Positions 54,237-63,683 are shown, numbered from the stretch's first letter. The stretch: DNA of 64,000 nt from Rathayibacter tritici (GCF_002932875.1 NZ_PSWS01000063.1:1-64000), one strand, 5' to 3'. A program made the numbers and translations. The notes: generated from the sequence alone by a model not told the origin.

Positions 54237-55349
54237 TCAGCGGCGCGCGCGCTCCAGAGCGGCCAGGTGCCCGGCGTCGAGGTCGAGCGAGACCGCGCGT
54301 ACCAGTGCATCGACATCGGCCGGTGAGCGCGGGGCGACGGTCGCCGCGGCCAGGTGCGGGCGCCCGAACAGCCAGGCGAGGGCGACGGCAGCGGGCGCGG
54401 CCGAGAGCTCGGTGCCGATCGCGTCGAGGACCGCGAGCACGCGGCGGCCCCGGCGGCCGACGTGGGCGGCGGCGAGGGCCCCGTCGGGGAGGCGGCTCAG
54501 CTCGCGACGGGTCCGCTCGACTCCGCGCAGGAAGCCGTGTGCGAGCGGCACGGTCGAGACCAGGGAGAGCCCCTGCCTCGCGGACACCAGGCCGAGATCG
54601 CTCTCCGACTCCTGCCGCTCCAGCAGGTTCCAGCGCACCTCCGCGCCGACGAACCGGGGCAGGCCGTGAGCGGCCAGCACGCGCGCCTCGAACAGCTCCT
54701 CCGGCGAGAACCCGGAGGCGACCACCGAGCGGATCAGCCCGCGCGCCACAAGAACCTCGACGGCGCTCAGCAGCTCGTCGAGGCGACCCGCGCCGCCAGG
54801 GCGGACGGCGAGCACGTCGAGGCGGTCCGTGCGGAGGCGGCGCAGCAACTCCTCGACACGGCTGACGAGCGCGCGCGGGGTCGCGGGCGTTGCGCTCGGG
54901 GCGCCGAAGCGGCCCAGCAGGACGAAGTGGTCGCGGTCGCGGTGCCCCGCGGGCCAGCCGCCCGCGCCCTCCGCAAGGCTCGAGTCGGTAACGACGACGC
55001 CGTTGCCGCCCCACGCCCCGTAGCGCTCGAGCAGTGCCGCGCCGTCCTCGCGGCCGAGGGCGGCGGAGTCGAGCATGAAGGGGAAGAGGTCGTGGCCGGA
55101 GTCGCCCAGTGGGCGGCGGCGAGAGGGAGCGACGACGCTCGGCTCGACCGGCTCGCTCGCGGCGAGGGCACCGCCGGCGGCGCGAGCGAGGAAGGCGCGA
55201 GGGGGAAAGGCACGAGCGGGCACGGCGCGGAGGGCGACAGCGCCGTCGGGAGCAGCGCCGTCGAGAACAGCGCCGTCAGAAACTGCGCCGTCGGGACCAG
55301 CACTGTGGCGGGGCGCCTTCACGGCTGCGCCGGTCCTGTCCCTAGGCAC
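54237..55349 (-). CDS. Degenerate aldo/keto-reductase-like protein
   Basis: 370 aa, start uncertain (GTG 55349; also GTG 55322). The first 65 residues are low-complexity, with AVxDG repeats from four 15-bp DNA repeats (55242-55301). The rest has the AKR layout: LLERYGAWGGNGVVVTDSS, RRLRTDRLDVLAVRPG, and SVVASGFSPEELFEARVL. The catalytic residues look lost: the Tyr of the D-x-x-Y segment is Ser (TDSS, 121-124), the Lys strand reads VLLGRFG, and the His position reads AVRPG. It may be a pseudoenzyme. It is a paralogue of the gene at 57382-58386. Confidence 0.7.
   Translation of the reverse strand: MPRDRTGAAVKAPRHSAGPDGAVSDGAVLDGAAPDGAVALRAVPARAFPPRAFLARAAGGALAASEPVEPSVVAPSRRRPLGDSGHDLFPFMLDSAALGREDGAALLERYGAWGGNGVVVTDSSLAEGAGGWPAGHRDRDHFVLLGRFGAPSATPATPRALVSRVEELLRRLRTDRLDVLAVRPGGAGRLDELLSAVEVLVARGLIRSVVASGFSPEELFEARVLAAHGLPRFVGAEVRWNLLERQESESDLGLVSARQGLSLVSTVPLAHGFLRGVERTRRELSRLPDGALAAAHVGRRGRRVLAVLDAIGTELSAAPAAVALAWLFGRPHLAAATVAPRSPADVDALVRAVSLDLDAGHLAALERARR
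55242..55301 (+). repeat. Four 15-bp coding repeats in the AKR-like gene
   Basis: Units GCCGTCGGGAGCAGC, GCCGTCGAGAACAGC, GCCGTCAGAAACTGC and GCCGTCGGGACCAGC. The period is a multiple of 3, so changes in copy number keep the frame and lengthen or shorten an AVxDG linker at the N-terminus. Confidence 0.85.
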
Positions 55350-55538
55350 GCCACCACTCTCCCTGCGGCGGCTCGGGCCCGCCGGGGAGAGAGTAACCGA
55401 GCAGCGGAGCCGCCACCCCGCCGGATCCGCGACGGTTCACCAGATCGTTACACGGCGCCGCTGACGGGTGCGGATCGCGCCTGAGGCTGGTGCGCCAAGC
55501 CCCCCTCCGTGTCGGTCGTCCCGGCTAGATTCGCGACC

Positions 55539-57296
55539 ATGAACTCTGACGACTCGACCCCCTCTGTCACCGCCTCGCCGACTCCCGGATCAGCCGCACC
55601 GGACACATCGACGCCCTGGTGGACGAGCGCGGTCGTCTACCAGATCTACCCGCGCTCCTTCGCCGACTCGAACGGCGACGGCATCGGGGATCTGGGCGGC
55701 ATCCGCTCCAAGCTCGACCACCTCGCCGACCTGGGTGTCGACGTGGTCTGGCTCTCGCCGATCTACCCGTCGCCGCAGCACGACAACGGCTACGACATCT
55801 CGGACTACGAGGACATCGACCCCCGCTTCGGAACGCTGGAGGAGTTCGACCTGCTGCTCGCGGAGGCGCACGAGCGCGGCATCCGCATCGTGATGGACCT
55901 CGTGGTCAACCACACCAGCAACGAGCACGCCTGGTTCGTCGAGTCGCGCTCCTCGCAGGAGGACCCGAAGCGCGACTGGTACTGGTGGCGTCGCGGGCGC
56001 CGCTCGGTCCAGCCGGGACGCGAGCTCGACGCGGCGGCCGACGCCGGGCTCGATGTCGCCGAGCCCAACGGCTGGCGCTCCTACTTCTCGGGGCCCGCGT
56101 GGACGCTGGATCCCGCGACGGACGAGTACTTCCTCCACCTCTTCGCGGTTCAGCAGCCCGACCTCAACTGGGAGAATCCGGAGGTGCGGCGAGCGGTGCA
56201 CGCGATGATGAACCGCTGGCTCGACCGCGGAGTCGACGGCTTCCGGATGGACGTCATCAACCTCGTCTCGAAGGACGTCGAGGCGATCGACGGTGAGCAG
56301 GGCGGCACGGGCATCATGGGCGGCGTGGGGCCGCGGCTCCACGAGTACCTCCGCGAGATGAACGAGGCCGTGTTCGCGCACCGCGAGGGCGCCTTCCTCA
56401 CGGTCGGGGAGATGCCCGGGGTCACTCTCGAGGAGGCCGTGCTGGTCACGGATCCGCAGCGGCGCGAGCTCGACATGGTGTTCCAGTTCGAACACGTCGG
56501 GATCGACCACGGCGTCGACAAGTTCCACCCGGTGCCGCTGGATCTGGTCGCGCTGAAGGCCAATCTCGCGCGCTGGCAGGAGGGTTTGGCCGAGCGCGGC
56601 TGGAACAGCCTCTACCTCGGCAACCACGATCAGCCCCGGCTGGTCTCCCGCTTCGGCGACGACGGCGCCCACCGCTACGAGTCCGCGACGCTGTGGGCGA
56701 CCCTCCTGCACCTGCAGCGGGGCACGCCCTACATCTACCAGGGCGACGAGATCGGGATGACGAATGTGCCATTCGCCGGAATCGAGGATTTCCGCGACGT
56801 CGAGTCGCTGAACTACTGGGCCGAGGCCGTCGACGAGCGCGGCGAGGACCCGGCGACGGTGCTCGCCGGGCTTCGCGCGCAGAGCCGCGACAATGCTCGA
56901 ACTCCGGTGCAGTGGGACGACGGTCCGCAGGCGGGCTTCACGACCGGGGAGCCGTGGATCGCCGTGAATCCGAACGCCGCCCACGTGAACGTCGCCGCCG
57001 ATCGGGCAGCCGAGCGGTCGGTGTTCGAGTACTACCGCGCCCTGATCGCCCTCCGGCACGCCGACGAGACCGTGCAGCTGGGCCGCTTCGCACTGCTGGA
57101 GGCCGAGCACCCCACCCTGTTCGCCTTCACCCGCACCGGACCCGGCGAGCTCCTCATCGTCGGAAACGTGTCGGGCGAGCCGCTCGAGGTCCCGCTGCTG
57201 GCGGAATGGGCGGGAGCCGAGGCGGTGCTCGGCAATGTCGCGGGTGCGACGGGATCGACGCTGGGTCCGTGGGAGGCGCGCATCCTACGCCGCTGA
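55539..57296 (+). CDS. Alpha-glucosidase / oligo-1,6-glucosidase (GH13)
   Basis: 585 aa cytoplasmic GH13 enzyme for maltose, isomaltose or sucrose-type glucosides. VVYQIYPRSFADSNGDGIGD near the start is characteristic. Catalytic residues: nucleophile Asp in DGFRMDVINLV, acid Glu in LTVGEMPGV, third Asp in YLGNHDQPR. ATG 55539 has -10 TAGATT (55526-55531) 7 nt upstream. No sugar transporter is nearby. It lies between two AKR-like genes. Substrate preference cannot be read from sequence. Confidence 0.92.
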   Translation: MNSDDSTPSVTASPTPGSAAPDTSTPWWTSAVVYQIYPRSFADSNGDGIGDLGGIRSKLDHLADLGVDVVWLSPIYPSPQHDNGYDISDYEDIDPRFGTLEEFDLLLAEAHERGIRIVMDLVVNHTSNEHAWFVESRSSQEDPKRDWYWWRRGRRSVQPGRELDAAADAGLDVAEPNGWRSYFSGPAWTLDPATDEYFLHLFAVQQPDLNWENPEVRRAVHAMMNRWLDRGVDGFRMDVINLVSKDVEAIDGEQGGTGIMGGVGPRLHEYLREMNEAVFAHREGAFLTVGEMPGVTLEEAVLVTDPQRRELDMVFQFEHVGIDHGVDKFHPVPLDLVALKANLARWQEGLAERGWNSLYLGNHDQPRLVSRFGDDGAHRYESATLWATLLHLQRGTPYIYQGDEIGMTNVPFAGIEDFRDVESLNYWAEAVDERGEDPATVLAGLRAQSRDNARTPVQWDDGPQAGFTTGEPWIAVNPNAAHVNVAADRAAERSVFEYYRALIALRHADETVQLGRFALLEAEHPTLFAFTRTGPGELLIVGNVSGEPLEVPLLAEWAGAEAVLGNVAGATGSTLGPWEARILRR

Positions 57297-57381
57297 GGCG
57301 GCCGGTCGGGCTATCCGGGGCAGCCGGGGCGGGAGCCGCCGGCGCGGTCCGCCGCGAGTGCGAGCGGGCCGGCGGGCCTCC

Positions 57382-58386
57382 TCAGGCTGAGACGCGGTCG
57401 AGCTGGGCGATGTCGCTGCGGGTCAGCGGGAGGAGCGCCGACGCGAACAGAGCCTCGAGTTCCTCGGCGTTCCGGGCTCGCACGATCGCGGCCGAGACCT
57501 CCTGGTGCGAGAGCACCCACGCGAGCGCGACCACGGCCGGCTCGGTGCCGTGCGCCTCGGCGATCTCGTCCAGAGCCGCCAGCACCCTCGAGCCGTGCCG
57601 GCCGACGTAGTCCAGTCCCGCCTCGAACAGGGCCGACTCCGGCTCGTCGGTGCGGCTGCGCAGGGTGCCGGTGAGGTAGCCGCTGGCGAGCGGCAGACGC
57701 GCGAGGGTGCCCAGCTCGAGCCGCACCACGTCGGGCGCGACATCGGACTCATAGGTCCTGCGCTCCATCAGGCTGTACTCCGCTACGACGGCCGCGAGCG
57801 TGGGCAACGCGAACGCGGTCGCCGTCTCGTGCAACGCCGTGATCGCCGCTCCGCTGAAGTGCGCGGCACCCAGGGCTCCGACCGAGCCGTCGGCGAGGAA
57901 CGGCGCGACCGCCGCCAGGCTCTCGGCGATCGGAATGTCGGGGTCCTCGCTGTCGAACGAGAGGAGGTCGATCCGGGTGCCGAGCCGCTCGAGGCTCCCC
58001 TCGATCGCGATGCGGACGTCCTCGGGTGCAAGGCCCGGCGCGTCCGGGTGCCGGCCGACCTTCGTGGCGACGAGCATCTGCTCGCGCAGCCCGCTCTGCT
58101 CCAGCCATCGCCCGATCATGTACTCGCTGCGGCCGGTCGCATAGTGGTCGGCCGTCGAGATCAGCGTGCCGCCCAGGCGCCCGAACGCATCGAGCACCTC
58201 GGTGGTGTCGTCGATGCCGGCGGCCCAGCCGAAGACGGAGCCGTCGAGCGCGAGCGGATGAACGGGGAGGCCGGTCCGGCCCAGTGGTCGCGAGAGAGGT
58301 GTTCGCGAGAGGAGTGGTCGCGAGAGAAGCGTGCTCGAGACGGAGGGCGTCTCCGGCTCGGTGGCCAGGGGCGTCGGGTCGGTCAC
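57382..58386 (-). CDS. Aldo/keto reductase family protein
   Basis: 334 aa from GTG 58386 (GGAGG 5 nt upstream). AKR TIM barrel: Asp80 and Tyr82 in TADHYATGRSE, Lys109 in MLVATKVGR. The usual catalytic His position falls in LLSFDSEDPD (141-150) and is not His, so activity may be altered. The N-terminal head has LSRP/LSRT repeats from 15-bp DNA repeats (58284-58328). Paralogue of the gene at 54237-55349. Confidence 0.8.
   Translation of the reverse strand: MTDPTPLATEPETPSVSSTLLSRPLLSRTPLSRPLGRTGLPVHPLALDGSVFGWAAGIDDTTEVLDAFGRLGGTLISTADHYATGRSEYMIGRWLEQSGLREQMLVATKVGRHPDAPGLAPEDVRIAIEGSLERLGTRIDLLSFDSEDPDIPIAESLAAVAPFLADGSVGALGAAHFSGAAITALHETATAFALPTLAAVVAEYSLMERRTYESDVAPDVVRLELGTLARLPLASGYLTGTLRSRTDEPESALFEAGLDYVGRHGSRVLAALDEIAEAHGTEPAVVALAWVLSHQEVSAAIVRARNAEELEALFASALLPLTRSDIAQLDRVSA
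58284..58343 (+). repeat. Three to four 15-bp coding repeats in the second AKR-like gene
   Basis: GTGGTCGCGAGAGAG, GTGTTCGCGAGAGGA and GTGGTCGCGAGAGAA, then a decayed fourth unit. They encode the LSR(P/T) repeats near the N-terminus. In-frame period, as in the paralogue, but a different sequence. Confidence 0.8.
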
Positions 58387-58448
58387 GGAGTCCTCCGGTC
58401 GGCGCGGTGCGGTTCCGACACCGTACCCCATGTCTCCCGGCGACGACG

Positions 58449-58480
58449 GACGCCCGCCCCACCGGAGTGGAACGGGCGTC
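58449..58480 (-). terminator. Hairpin after pnp
   Basis: A perfect 8-bp stem, GACGCCCG (58449-58456) with CGGGCGTC (58473-58480), 16-nt loop, starts 18 bp after the pnp stop. No T-run follows on the minus strand. Confidence 0.55.
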
Positions 58481-58498
58481 ACGGTCGTGCGGGAGTGA

Positions 58499-60757
58499 TC
58501 AGCTCTCGGCGGGAACCTCGGCGTCGGCTTCTTCGGCCACGACGGGCGCGAGGGACAGCTTGCCGCGGTCGTCGATCTTGGTGATCTGGACGAGCAGCTT
58601 CTGGCCGACTCCGAGGACGTCCTCGACGTTCTCGACGCGCTTGCCGCCGGCGAGCTTGCGGACCTCACTGATGTGCAGCAGTCCGTCCTTGCCCGGCAGG
58701 AGCGAGACGAACGCACCGAAGGTCGCGAGCTTGACGACGGTTCCGAGGAACTGCTCGCCGATCTCGGGGTTGGTCGGATTGGCGATGGCGTTGACCTGCG
58801 CACGCGCGGCCTCGGCGGACGGACCGTCGACGGCTCCGATGTAGACCGTGCCGTCCTCCTCGATGGAGATGTCGGCACCGGTCTCGTCCTGGATCGCGTT
58901 GATCGTCTTGCCCTTCGGGCCGATCAGCTCGCCGATTTTGTCGACGGGGATCTGCACCGAGATCACGCGGGGGGCGGTCGGAGCCATCTCGTCGGGCTGG
59001 TCGATGGCCGCAGTGAGCACCGCGAGAATCGTGGTGCGGGCGTCCTTGGCCTGCTTGAGCGCGGCGTCGAGGACCGACGACGGGATGCCGTCGAGCTTCG
59101 TGTCGAGCTGGATGGCGGTGACGAACTCGGAGGTGCCGGCGACCTTGAAGTCCATGTCGCCGAGCGCGTCCTCGGCGCCCAGGATGTCGGTCAGCGCCGC
59201 ATAACGGGTCTGACCGTCGACGACGTCGGACACCAAGCCCATCGCGATGCCCGCGACCGGAGCGCGCAGCGGCACACCCGCGTTGAGCAGCGACAGGGTC
59301 GACGCGCAGACCGAGCCCATCGAGGTCGAGCCGTTAGAGCTCAGCGCCTCGGAGACCTGGCGGATCGCGTAGGGGAACTCCTCGCGGCTGGGCAGCACCG
59401 GCACAAGGGCGCGCTCGGCGAGGAAGCCGTGCCCGATCTCGCGACGCTTCGGCGACCCGACGCGGCCGGTGTCACCGGTGGAGTAGGGCGGGAAGTTGTA
59501 GTGGTGCAGGTAGCGCTTCTTGGTGACCGGCGACAGCGAGTCGATCTGCTGCTCCATCTTGAGCATGTTCAGCGTGGTGACGCCCAGGATCTGGGTCTCG
59601 CCGCGCTGGAAGATGGCCGAGCCGTGGACGCGCGGGATGACCTGCACCTCGGCGTCGAGCGGGCGGATGTCGGCCAGGCCGCGTCCGTCGATGCGCACGC
59701 CGTCGCGGAGGATGCGGCCGCGGACGACCACCTTCGTGACGGACTTGTACGCGGCTCCGACCTGGGCGTAGGCCTCGGCCGAGAGCTGACCCGAGGCGAT
59801 GCGCTCGGCGATCTGCTCCTTGACGCGCGCCTTGAGGGCGTCGTCGGCGTCCTGGCGCTCGACCTTGTCGGCGATCTGGTAGACGCGGACGAGCTCGTCG
59901 TAGCTGAGTTCGGCGACGCTGTCGTAGGTGTCCTGCGCGTAGGGCAGGAACACCGGGTAGTCCTTGACCGGCTTCGCGGTCTCTGCGGCGAGCTTCGTCT
60001 GCGCCTCGACGAGCGCGCGGAGGAAGGGCTTCGCTGCCTCGAGGCCCTCGGCGACGACGTCCTCGCTGGGCTTGGTTGCACCCGCCTTGATGAGGTTCCA
60101 GGAGGACTCGGTGGCCTCGGCCTCGACCATCATGATGGCGACGTCGGAGGAACCGTCCTCGTTGGTGACGACGCGGCCCGCGACCGTGAGGTCGAAGACG
60201 GCGTTCTCGAGCTGCGAGGCCTTGGGGAAGGCGACCCACTGGTCGTTGCCGGAGCCGTCGGACATGAGCGCGAGGCGGACGCCCGCGACGGGGCCGGAGA
60301 ACGGCAGGCCCGAGATCTGCGTCGAGGCGCTCGCGGCATTGATCGCGAGGGCGTCGTAGAACTCGTCCGGCGCGATGCTGAGGACCGTGATGACGATCTG
60401 GACCTCGTTGCGCAGGCCCTCGACGAACGAGGGGCGCAGCGGCCGGTCGATCAGACGGCAGACCAGGATCGCCTCGGTGGAGGGGCGGCCCTCGCGGCGG
60501 AAGAACGAGCCGGGGATCTTGCCGGCGGCGTAGGAGCGTTCTTCGACATCGACGGTCAGCGGGAAGAAGTCGAAGTTGTCCTTCGGGTTCTTCGACGCCG
60601 AGGTGGCCGAGAGGAGCATGGTGTCCTCATCGAGGTAGGCGGCGACGGCGCCCTGTGCCTGCTGCGCGAGGCGGCCGGTCTCGAAGCGGATGGTGCGGGT
60701 GCCGTACGAGCCGTTGTCGAGAACGGCTTCGGCGAATGTGATTTCAGGACCTTCCAA
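58499..60757 (-). CDS. pnp: Polyribonucleotide nucleotidyltransferase (PNPase)
   Basis: 752 aa. Phosphorolytic 3'-5' exonuclease and, in actinobacteria, also a main RNA 3'-tailing enzyme. Two RNase PH domains (about 10-150 and 330-550), the linking helical domain, a KH domain ([20 protein letters not shown] in part) and an S1 domain ([20 protein letters not shown]). TTG start at 60757 with AAGGAG 9 nt upstream gives the lineage-typical N-terminus [15 protein letters not shown]. The acidic tail is short. Confidence 0.97.
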   Translation of the reverse strand: MEGPEITFAEAVLDNGSYGTRTIRFETGRLAQQAQGAVAAYLDEDTMLLSATSASKNPKDNFDFFPLTVDVEERSYAAGKIPGSFFRREGRPSTEAILVCRLIDRPLRPSFVEGLRNEVQIVITVLSIAPDEFYDALAINAASASTQISGLPFSGPVAGVRLALMSDGSGNDQWVAFPKASQLENAVFDLTVAGRVVTNEDGSSDVAIMMVEAEATESSWNLIKAGATKPSEDVVAEGLEAAKPFLRALVEAQTKLAAETAKPVKDYPVFLPYAQDTYDSVAELSYDELVRVYQIADKVERQDADDALKARVKEQIAERIASGQLSAEAYAQVGAAYKSVTKVVVRGRILRDGVRIDGRGLADIRPLDAEVQVIPRVHGSAIFQRGETQILGVTTLNMLKMEQQIDSLSPVTKKRYLHHYNFPPYSTGDTGRVGSPKRREIGHGFLAERALVPVLPSREEFPYAIRQVSEALSSNGSTSMGSVCASTLSLLNAGVPLRAPVAGIAMGLVSDVVDGQTRYAALTDILGAEDALGDMDFKVAGTSEFVTAIQLDTKLDGIPSSVLDAALKQAKDARTTILAVLTAAIDQPDEMAPTAPRVISVQIPVDKIGELIGPKGKTINAIQDETGADISIEEDGTVYIGAVDGPSAEAARAQVNAIANPTNPEIGEQFLGTVVKLATFGAFVSLLPGKDGLLHISEVRKLAGGKRVENVEDVLGVGQKLLVQITKIDDRGKLSLAPVVAEEADAEVPAES

Positions 60758-61149
60758 GAGGTCTGTCTCCTTAAACGTCTGCGGCGGCGCCCCTTCTGGG
60801 CGCCGGCGTTCGTCGGAGCAGCGGTCCGGTCAGGAATCGAGACGATCCCACGGCAGGGCTTCGCGCCGTACCGTCGTGTGGAGGGCGTTCGTGCTGGCCA
60901 CCAGTAGAAAAGCTCCGGGCTGTCGCGACCGACTGCCGCTGCAACTGTCTACCGCTGCAACTATCTGCCGCTGCGGCCGTCTGCCGCTGTCCGGGACTCC
61001 ACCACCGAGGACCAGCTTCCTGCCGGCCTGCTCCGTGGCTCGAATCCGGCATCGACCGGCGGTCGCTTTCGGATTCGGAACCGGTTCATGCTATCAGCAG
61101 CCGTACGGATCCTCCAGGAACCGCGCTACCGCGGCGATCCGTGGCCGAC
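60758..61149 (-). promoter_or_regulatory. Long pnp leader with hairpin and four 16-bp repeats
   Basis: A 392-bp gap without a convincing gene. Close to the start codon is a GC hairpin (60786-60792 with 60798-60804). Actinobacterial pnp leaders are known to carry a structured Actino-pnp RNA; whether this one matches the covariance model cannot be told here. Four tandem 16-bp units (60933-60996; consensus CTGCCGCTGCAACTGT on the plus strand) sit upstream of a possible TCTACT -10 (about 60904-60909). Confidence 0.5.
60933..60996 (+). repeat. Four 16-bp tandem units upstream of pnp
   Basis: Units begin at 60933, 60949, 60965 and 60981: CTGCCGCTGCAACTGT, CTACCGCTGCAACTAT, CTGCCGCTGCGGCCGT and CTGCCGCTGTCCGGGA. 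The period is not a multiple of 3, so probably non-coding. Position suggests a regulator-binding array or RNA structure of the pnp leader. Confidence 0.8.
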
Positions 61150-61590
61150 TCAGCCGCGGGTCTCGTGCATCAACAACTGCACGCGCAGACCGCCCTTCGC
61201 CGTCACGATCCGGGCGGGGATGCGGGGCGACCCGCCCGCCTCCGCGAGCCGAGCGAGAGCCGCGTCCACGACGTTCTCGAGGCCTCGTGGCACGTGGCCG
61301 ACGAGTCCGGAGGGGCGCTGGGCCGCGAAGAGGCGCACCGGCATCGGAGCGTCCACGCGCTCCTCCTCGAGGGTGCGGCGTGGGATCACGGCGGTGATCT
61401 CGTCCTCGCCGAGAGCGAGCACCCGGGCGATCTCGTCCTGGTGGGGTCGGGAGTCGGCGAGGCCGAGGAGCGTGTCACCGCGCCGCGACCCCGGGCGCAG
61501 CTCGTAGTCGTAGTCGCCGAGCTTGCCCGAGCCGCGGTCGTCGGCGGGGAGGGGGTTCGCGTCACCGCGTCGGAACGGGAAGAACTTCAT
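61150..61590 (-). CDS. Hypothetical protein (146 aa)
   Basis: Starts MKFFPFRRGD at an ATG preceded by a G-run. No family is firmly recognised. Residues 80-146 (PVRLFAAQRPSGLVGHVPRG, then RIPARIVTAKGGLRVQLLM) resemble small HIRAN-like beta-barrel folds in which a GxVPR motif recurs, but this is a guess. No membrane segment or signal peptide. Codon use is like that of the neighbours, so a real gene is likely. Confidence 0.7.
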   Translation of the reverse strand: MKFFPFRRGDANPLPADDRGSGKLGDYDYELRPGSRRGDTLLGLADSRPHQDEIARVLALGEDEITAVIPRRTLEEERVDAPMPVRLFAAQRPSGLVGHVPRGLENVVDAALARLAEAGGSPRIPARIVTAKGGLRVQLLMHETRG

Positions 61591-61711
61591 CCCCCCATCA
61601 TGGAGCGCCTGGGCGTTCCCCCGCCGGAGTCAGGTGGTGCGGCGCATCCGCGATCACCGGGGCACGCACGACGACGACGCCGGACTAGCCTGCGAGCAGG
61701 AGGTGGCGGCG

Positions 61712-62539
61712 ATGGGCAGGCGCGGCGTGGCACTCCTCCTGGCCGCCGCGGCACTCGTGACCGCCGCCGTCGCCGGTGTGCAGGGCGCCCTCACCGCTCA
61801 GGCCTCCCTCGGCGGAGCAGTCTCCGCAGGCTCCGACGCTCCCGCCCAGTGCGACGACAGCCGGGAGCTCTTGGCCGCTTCCTCCGCGCTGGAGGGCGGA
61901 GCGGGCGTGCCGGCCGGGCATCTCGTCGCCTGCCTCGACGAGGACCACCGCCGCCTCACCCTCCACAACCGCACGCCCGTCGTCTGGAGCCTCGGCGACT
62001 CCTCCGTGCGCGGAGTCGCAAGCGGGGTGGACGCAGTGACGGGGCTGCTGAGTCTGCACGCGTCGCAGTCCTCCTCGGGGTTGCTCCTCGCACCCGACTC
62101 GGCGGCCTCGGTCTCGGCCGGCGAGGGCAGGATCCGGCCGCGGCCCGATCGGCCGTCGACACGGCTGCAGCTCGCGCTCACCGCCCTGGTCGCCGCGCAG
62201 GATCAGGCGATCGGCCCCTCGGCCGGCCCGGACAGCATCATCCGCGGCGCCGCCCTGACCTGCGCAGTCGTGGTTGCCGAATCGAGCACCGGCTGGCAGG
62301 TGACCTCGCCGCAGGCTCTCACCGCGGTTGCCGCCGATCCGGTCTGCGCCCGTGACTGGGCCCGCGCCCAGCGCAGCGCCGCGGGCTGGCGGATCGCCCT
62401 GCCGGACCTCGTCGACGCCGTGCGGGCGCCCGGTCGCCCCGAGGCGGACGCGGTGCTCCAGCGTGCGGCGGCCGACTGGTTCTCGGCCTCGAGCGGCTTC
62501 TCGTGGGGCGGCGTCGACCGGCCGGCCCCGCTGCCCTGA
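61712..62539 (+). CDS. Hypothetical secreted or membrane-anchored protein
   Basis: 275 aa. A hydrophobic N-terminal helix (about residues 4-25, GVALLLAAAALVTAAVAGVQG) acts as signal or anchor. The rest is polar, with single cysteines at several places (AQCDD, VACLDE, LTCAVVV, DPVCARDW) that could form disulfides outside the cell. No family recognised. AGGAGG lies 8 nt before the ATG. Converges on rpsO through a shared terminator. Confidence 0.75.
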   Translation: MGRRGVALLLAAAALVTAAVAGVQGALTAQASLGGAVSAGSDAPAQCDDSRELLAASSALEGGAGVPAGHLVACLDEDHRRLTLHNRTPVVWSLGDSSVRGVASGVDAVTGLLSLHASQSSSGLLLAPDSAASVSAGEGRIRPRPDRPSTRLQLALTALVAAQDQAIGPSAGPDSIIRGAALTCAVVVAESSTGWQVTSPQALTAVAADPVCARDWARAQRSAAGWRIALPDLVDAVRAPGRPEADAVLQRAAADWFSASSGFSWGGVDRPAPLP

Positions 62540-62560
62540 GCCGGAGCGCTCCACAACGCG

Positions 62561-62596
62561 GAACGGACCGCCCTCCGCGAGGAGGACGGCCCGTTC
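62561..62596. terminator. Bidirectional terminator between the secreted protein gene and rpsO
   Basis: A 16-bp stem with two wobble-type mismatches (62561-62576 with 62581-62596) and a 4-nt GCGA loop lies between convergent genes. Confidence 0.75.
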
Positions 62597-62661
62597 GGCA
62601 AGAAGTTCGCGGTGTCATCGAGACCGCGCCCTGCTCCCAGGGGAACTAGCGGCGCTGACCC

Positions 62662-62931
62662 TTATCGGCGCAGACCCAGACGCTCGATCAGCGAGCGGTA
62701 GCGGTTGATGTCCACGTCCGAGAGGTAGCCGAGGAGTCGACGACGCTGACCCACGAGCAGAAGCAAGCCACGACGCGAGTGGTGGTCGTGCTTGTGCTCC
62801 TTGAGGTGCTCGGTGAGGTCCTTGATCCGCTTGGTCAGGACGGCCACCTGCACCTCGGGGGATCCGGTGTCACCGGGGTGGGTCGCGTACTCTTCGATGA
62901 TCGCCTTCTTGACATCTGCTTCGAGTGCCAT
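62662..62931 (-). CDS. rpsO: 30S ribosomal protein S15
   Basis: 89 aa. Binds the 16S rRNA central domain and helps form bridge B4. Typical blocks: [37 protein letters not shown] and the C-terminal [20 protein letters not shown]. It is upstream of pnp in the same direction, but two genes and the pnp leader now lie between them. Confidence 0.98.
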   Translation of the reverse strand: MALEADVKKAIIEEYATHPGDTGSPEVQVAVLTKRIKDLTEHLKEHKHDHHSRRGLLLLVGQRRRLLGYLSDVDINRYRSLIERLGLRR

Positions 62932-63042
62932 AAATGGGATCCCCTCTCTCTCGTTGCGCGGTGCCCGGCGCCTGCTGCGTGGGCTCTCTTCATCCGCGGC
63001 CGTCGAACGGCAACCTGCTGACCCTACCAGAGGGAGGTGGTG

Positions 63043-63597
63043 TCAGGAGCCGATGGCTCGGTTCCAGAGCACGACCAGCCACGGCGAGACCAGCAGCTGC
63101 CAGTAGACGAGCACGAGTCCGTTGGCGACGACACCGATCCAACCTGCGATCGGCGGGCGCTTCTCGCGCCGACGGGCGCGGATCGAGGAGACGGCGAGCA
63201 GGATCCCGGCGAGCAGGACCGCGTGGATGAGCGCGGTGTAGAGCACGCCGACCAGTAGGTCGCTGACGGCCTGGTCGCCCGGGTATGCGCCGAGTGAGAT
63301 CAGGGCGTACCAGACGAAGAACGAGATCGGCACGGCGAGGGCCGCGAGGAGGATCGCGGCGATCCCGGCCCCGTAGCGGCGGACGAACCTGCCGGCGTCG
63401 GAGTCCGTGGCGTTCGTCCTGGACGACTCGGTGCGGGTCCCGCCGGTCGAGCTGCGCCGACCACCGGTGACCACGGCGGCGCGACGCGCACCCGCCTCGG
63501 CGGCCATACGGATCGAGCGTCGCGAGGGGGCGGCTCCGGCTGCTCGCGGGGCAGAAGGATCCTGACGCCCGGGCGCGCCGTCGGATGACGTGCTCAT
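63043..63597 (-). CDS. Putative multi-pass membrane protein
   Basis: 184 aa. A disordered, Arg/Ser/Gly-rich cytoplasmic head (about 1-70) precedes three or four membrane helices (about 76-98, 113-135, 150-172). No family recognised. ATG 63597 has -10 TAGGGT (63605-63610) 7 nt upstream, again a leaderless pattern. Divergent from the MFS gene. Confidence 0.78.
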   Translation of the reverse strand: MSTSSDGAPGRQDPSAPRAAGAAPSRRSIRMAAEAGARRAAVVTGGRRSSTGGTRTESSRTNATDSDAGRFVRRYGAGIAAILLAALAVPISFFVWYALISLGAYPGDQAVSDLLVGVLYTALIHAVLLAGILLAVSSIRARRREKRPPIAGWIGVVANGLVLVYWQLLVSPWLVVLWNRAIGS

Positions 63598-63683
63598 GAC
63601 TCACACCCTAGGGTATGCCCCCTGAGCCAGGGGCTCAGCGCGACAACGGCCGCCAGGGCGACGGAGTCAGGACACTGGAGCGA

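Noticed and set aside
60771..61052. 93-residue minus-strand open frame in the pnp leader
   Set aside because: It crosses 16-bp repeats whose period is not a multiple of 3, lacks a ribosome-binding site and overlaps a probable structured leader.
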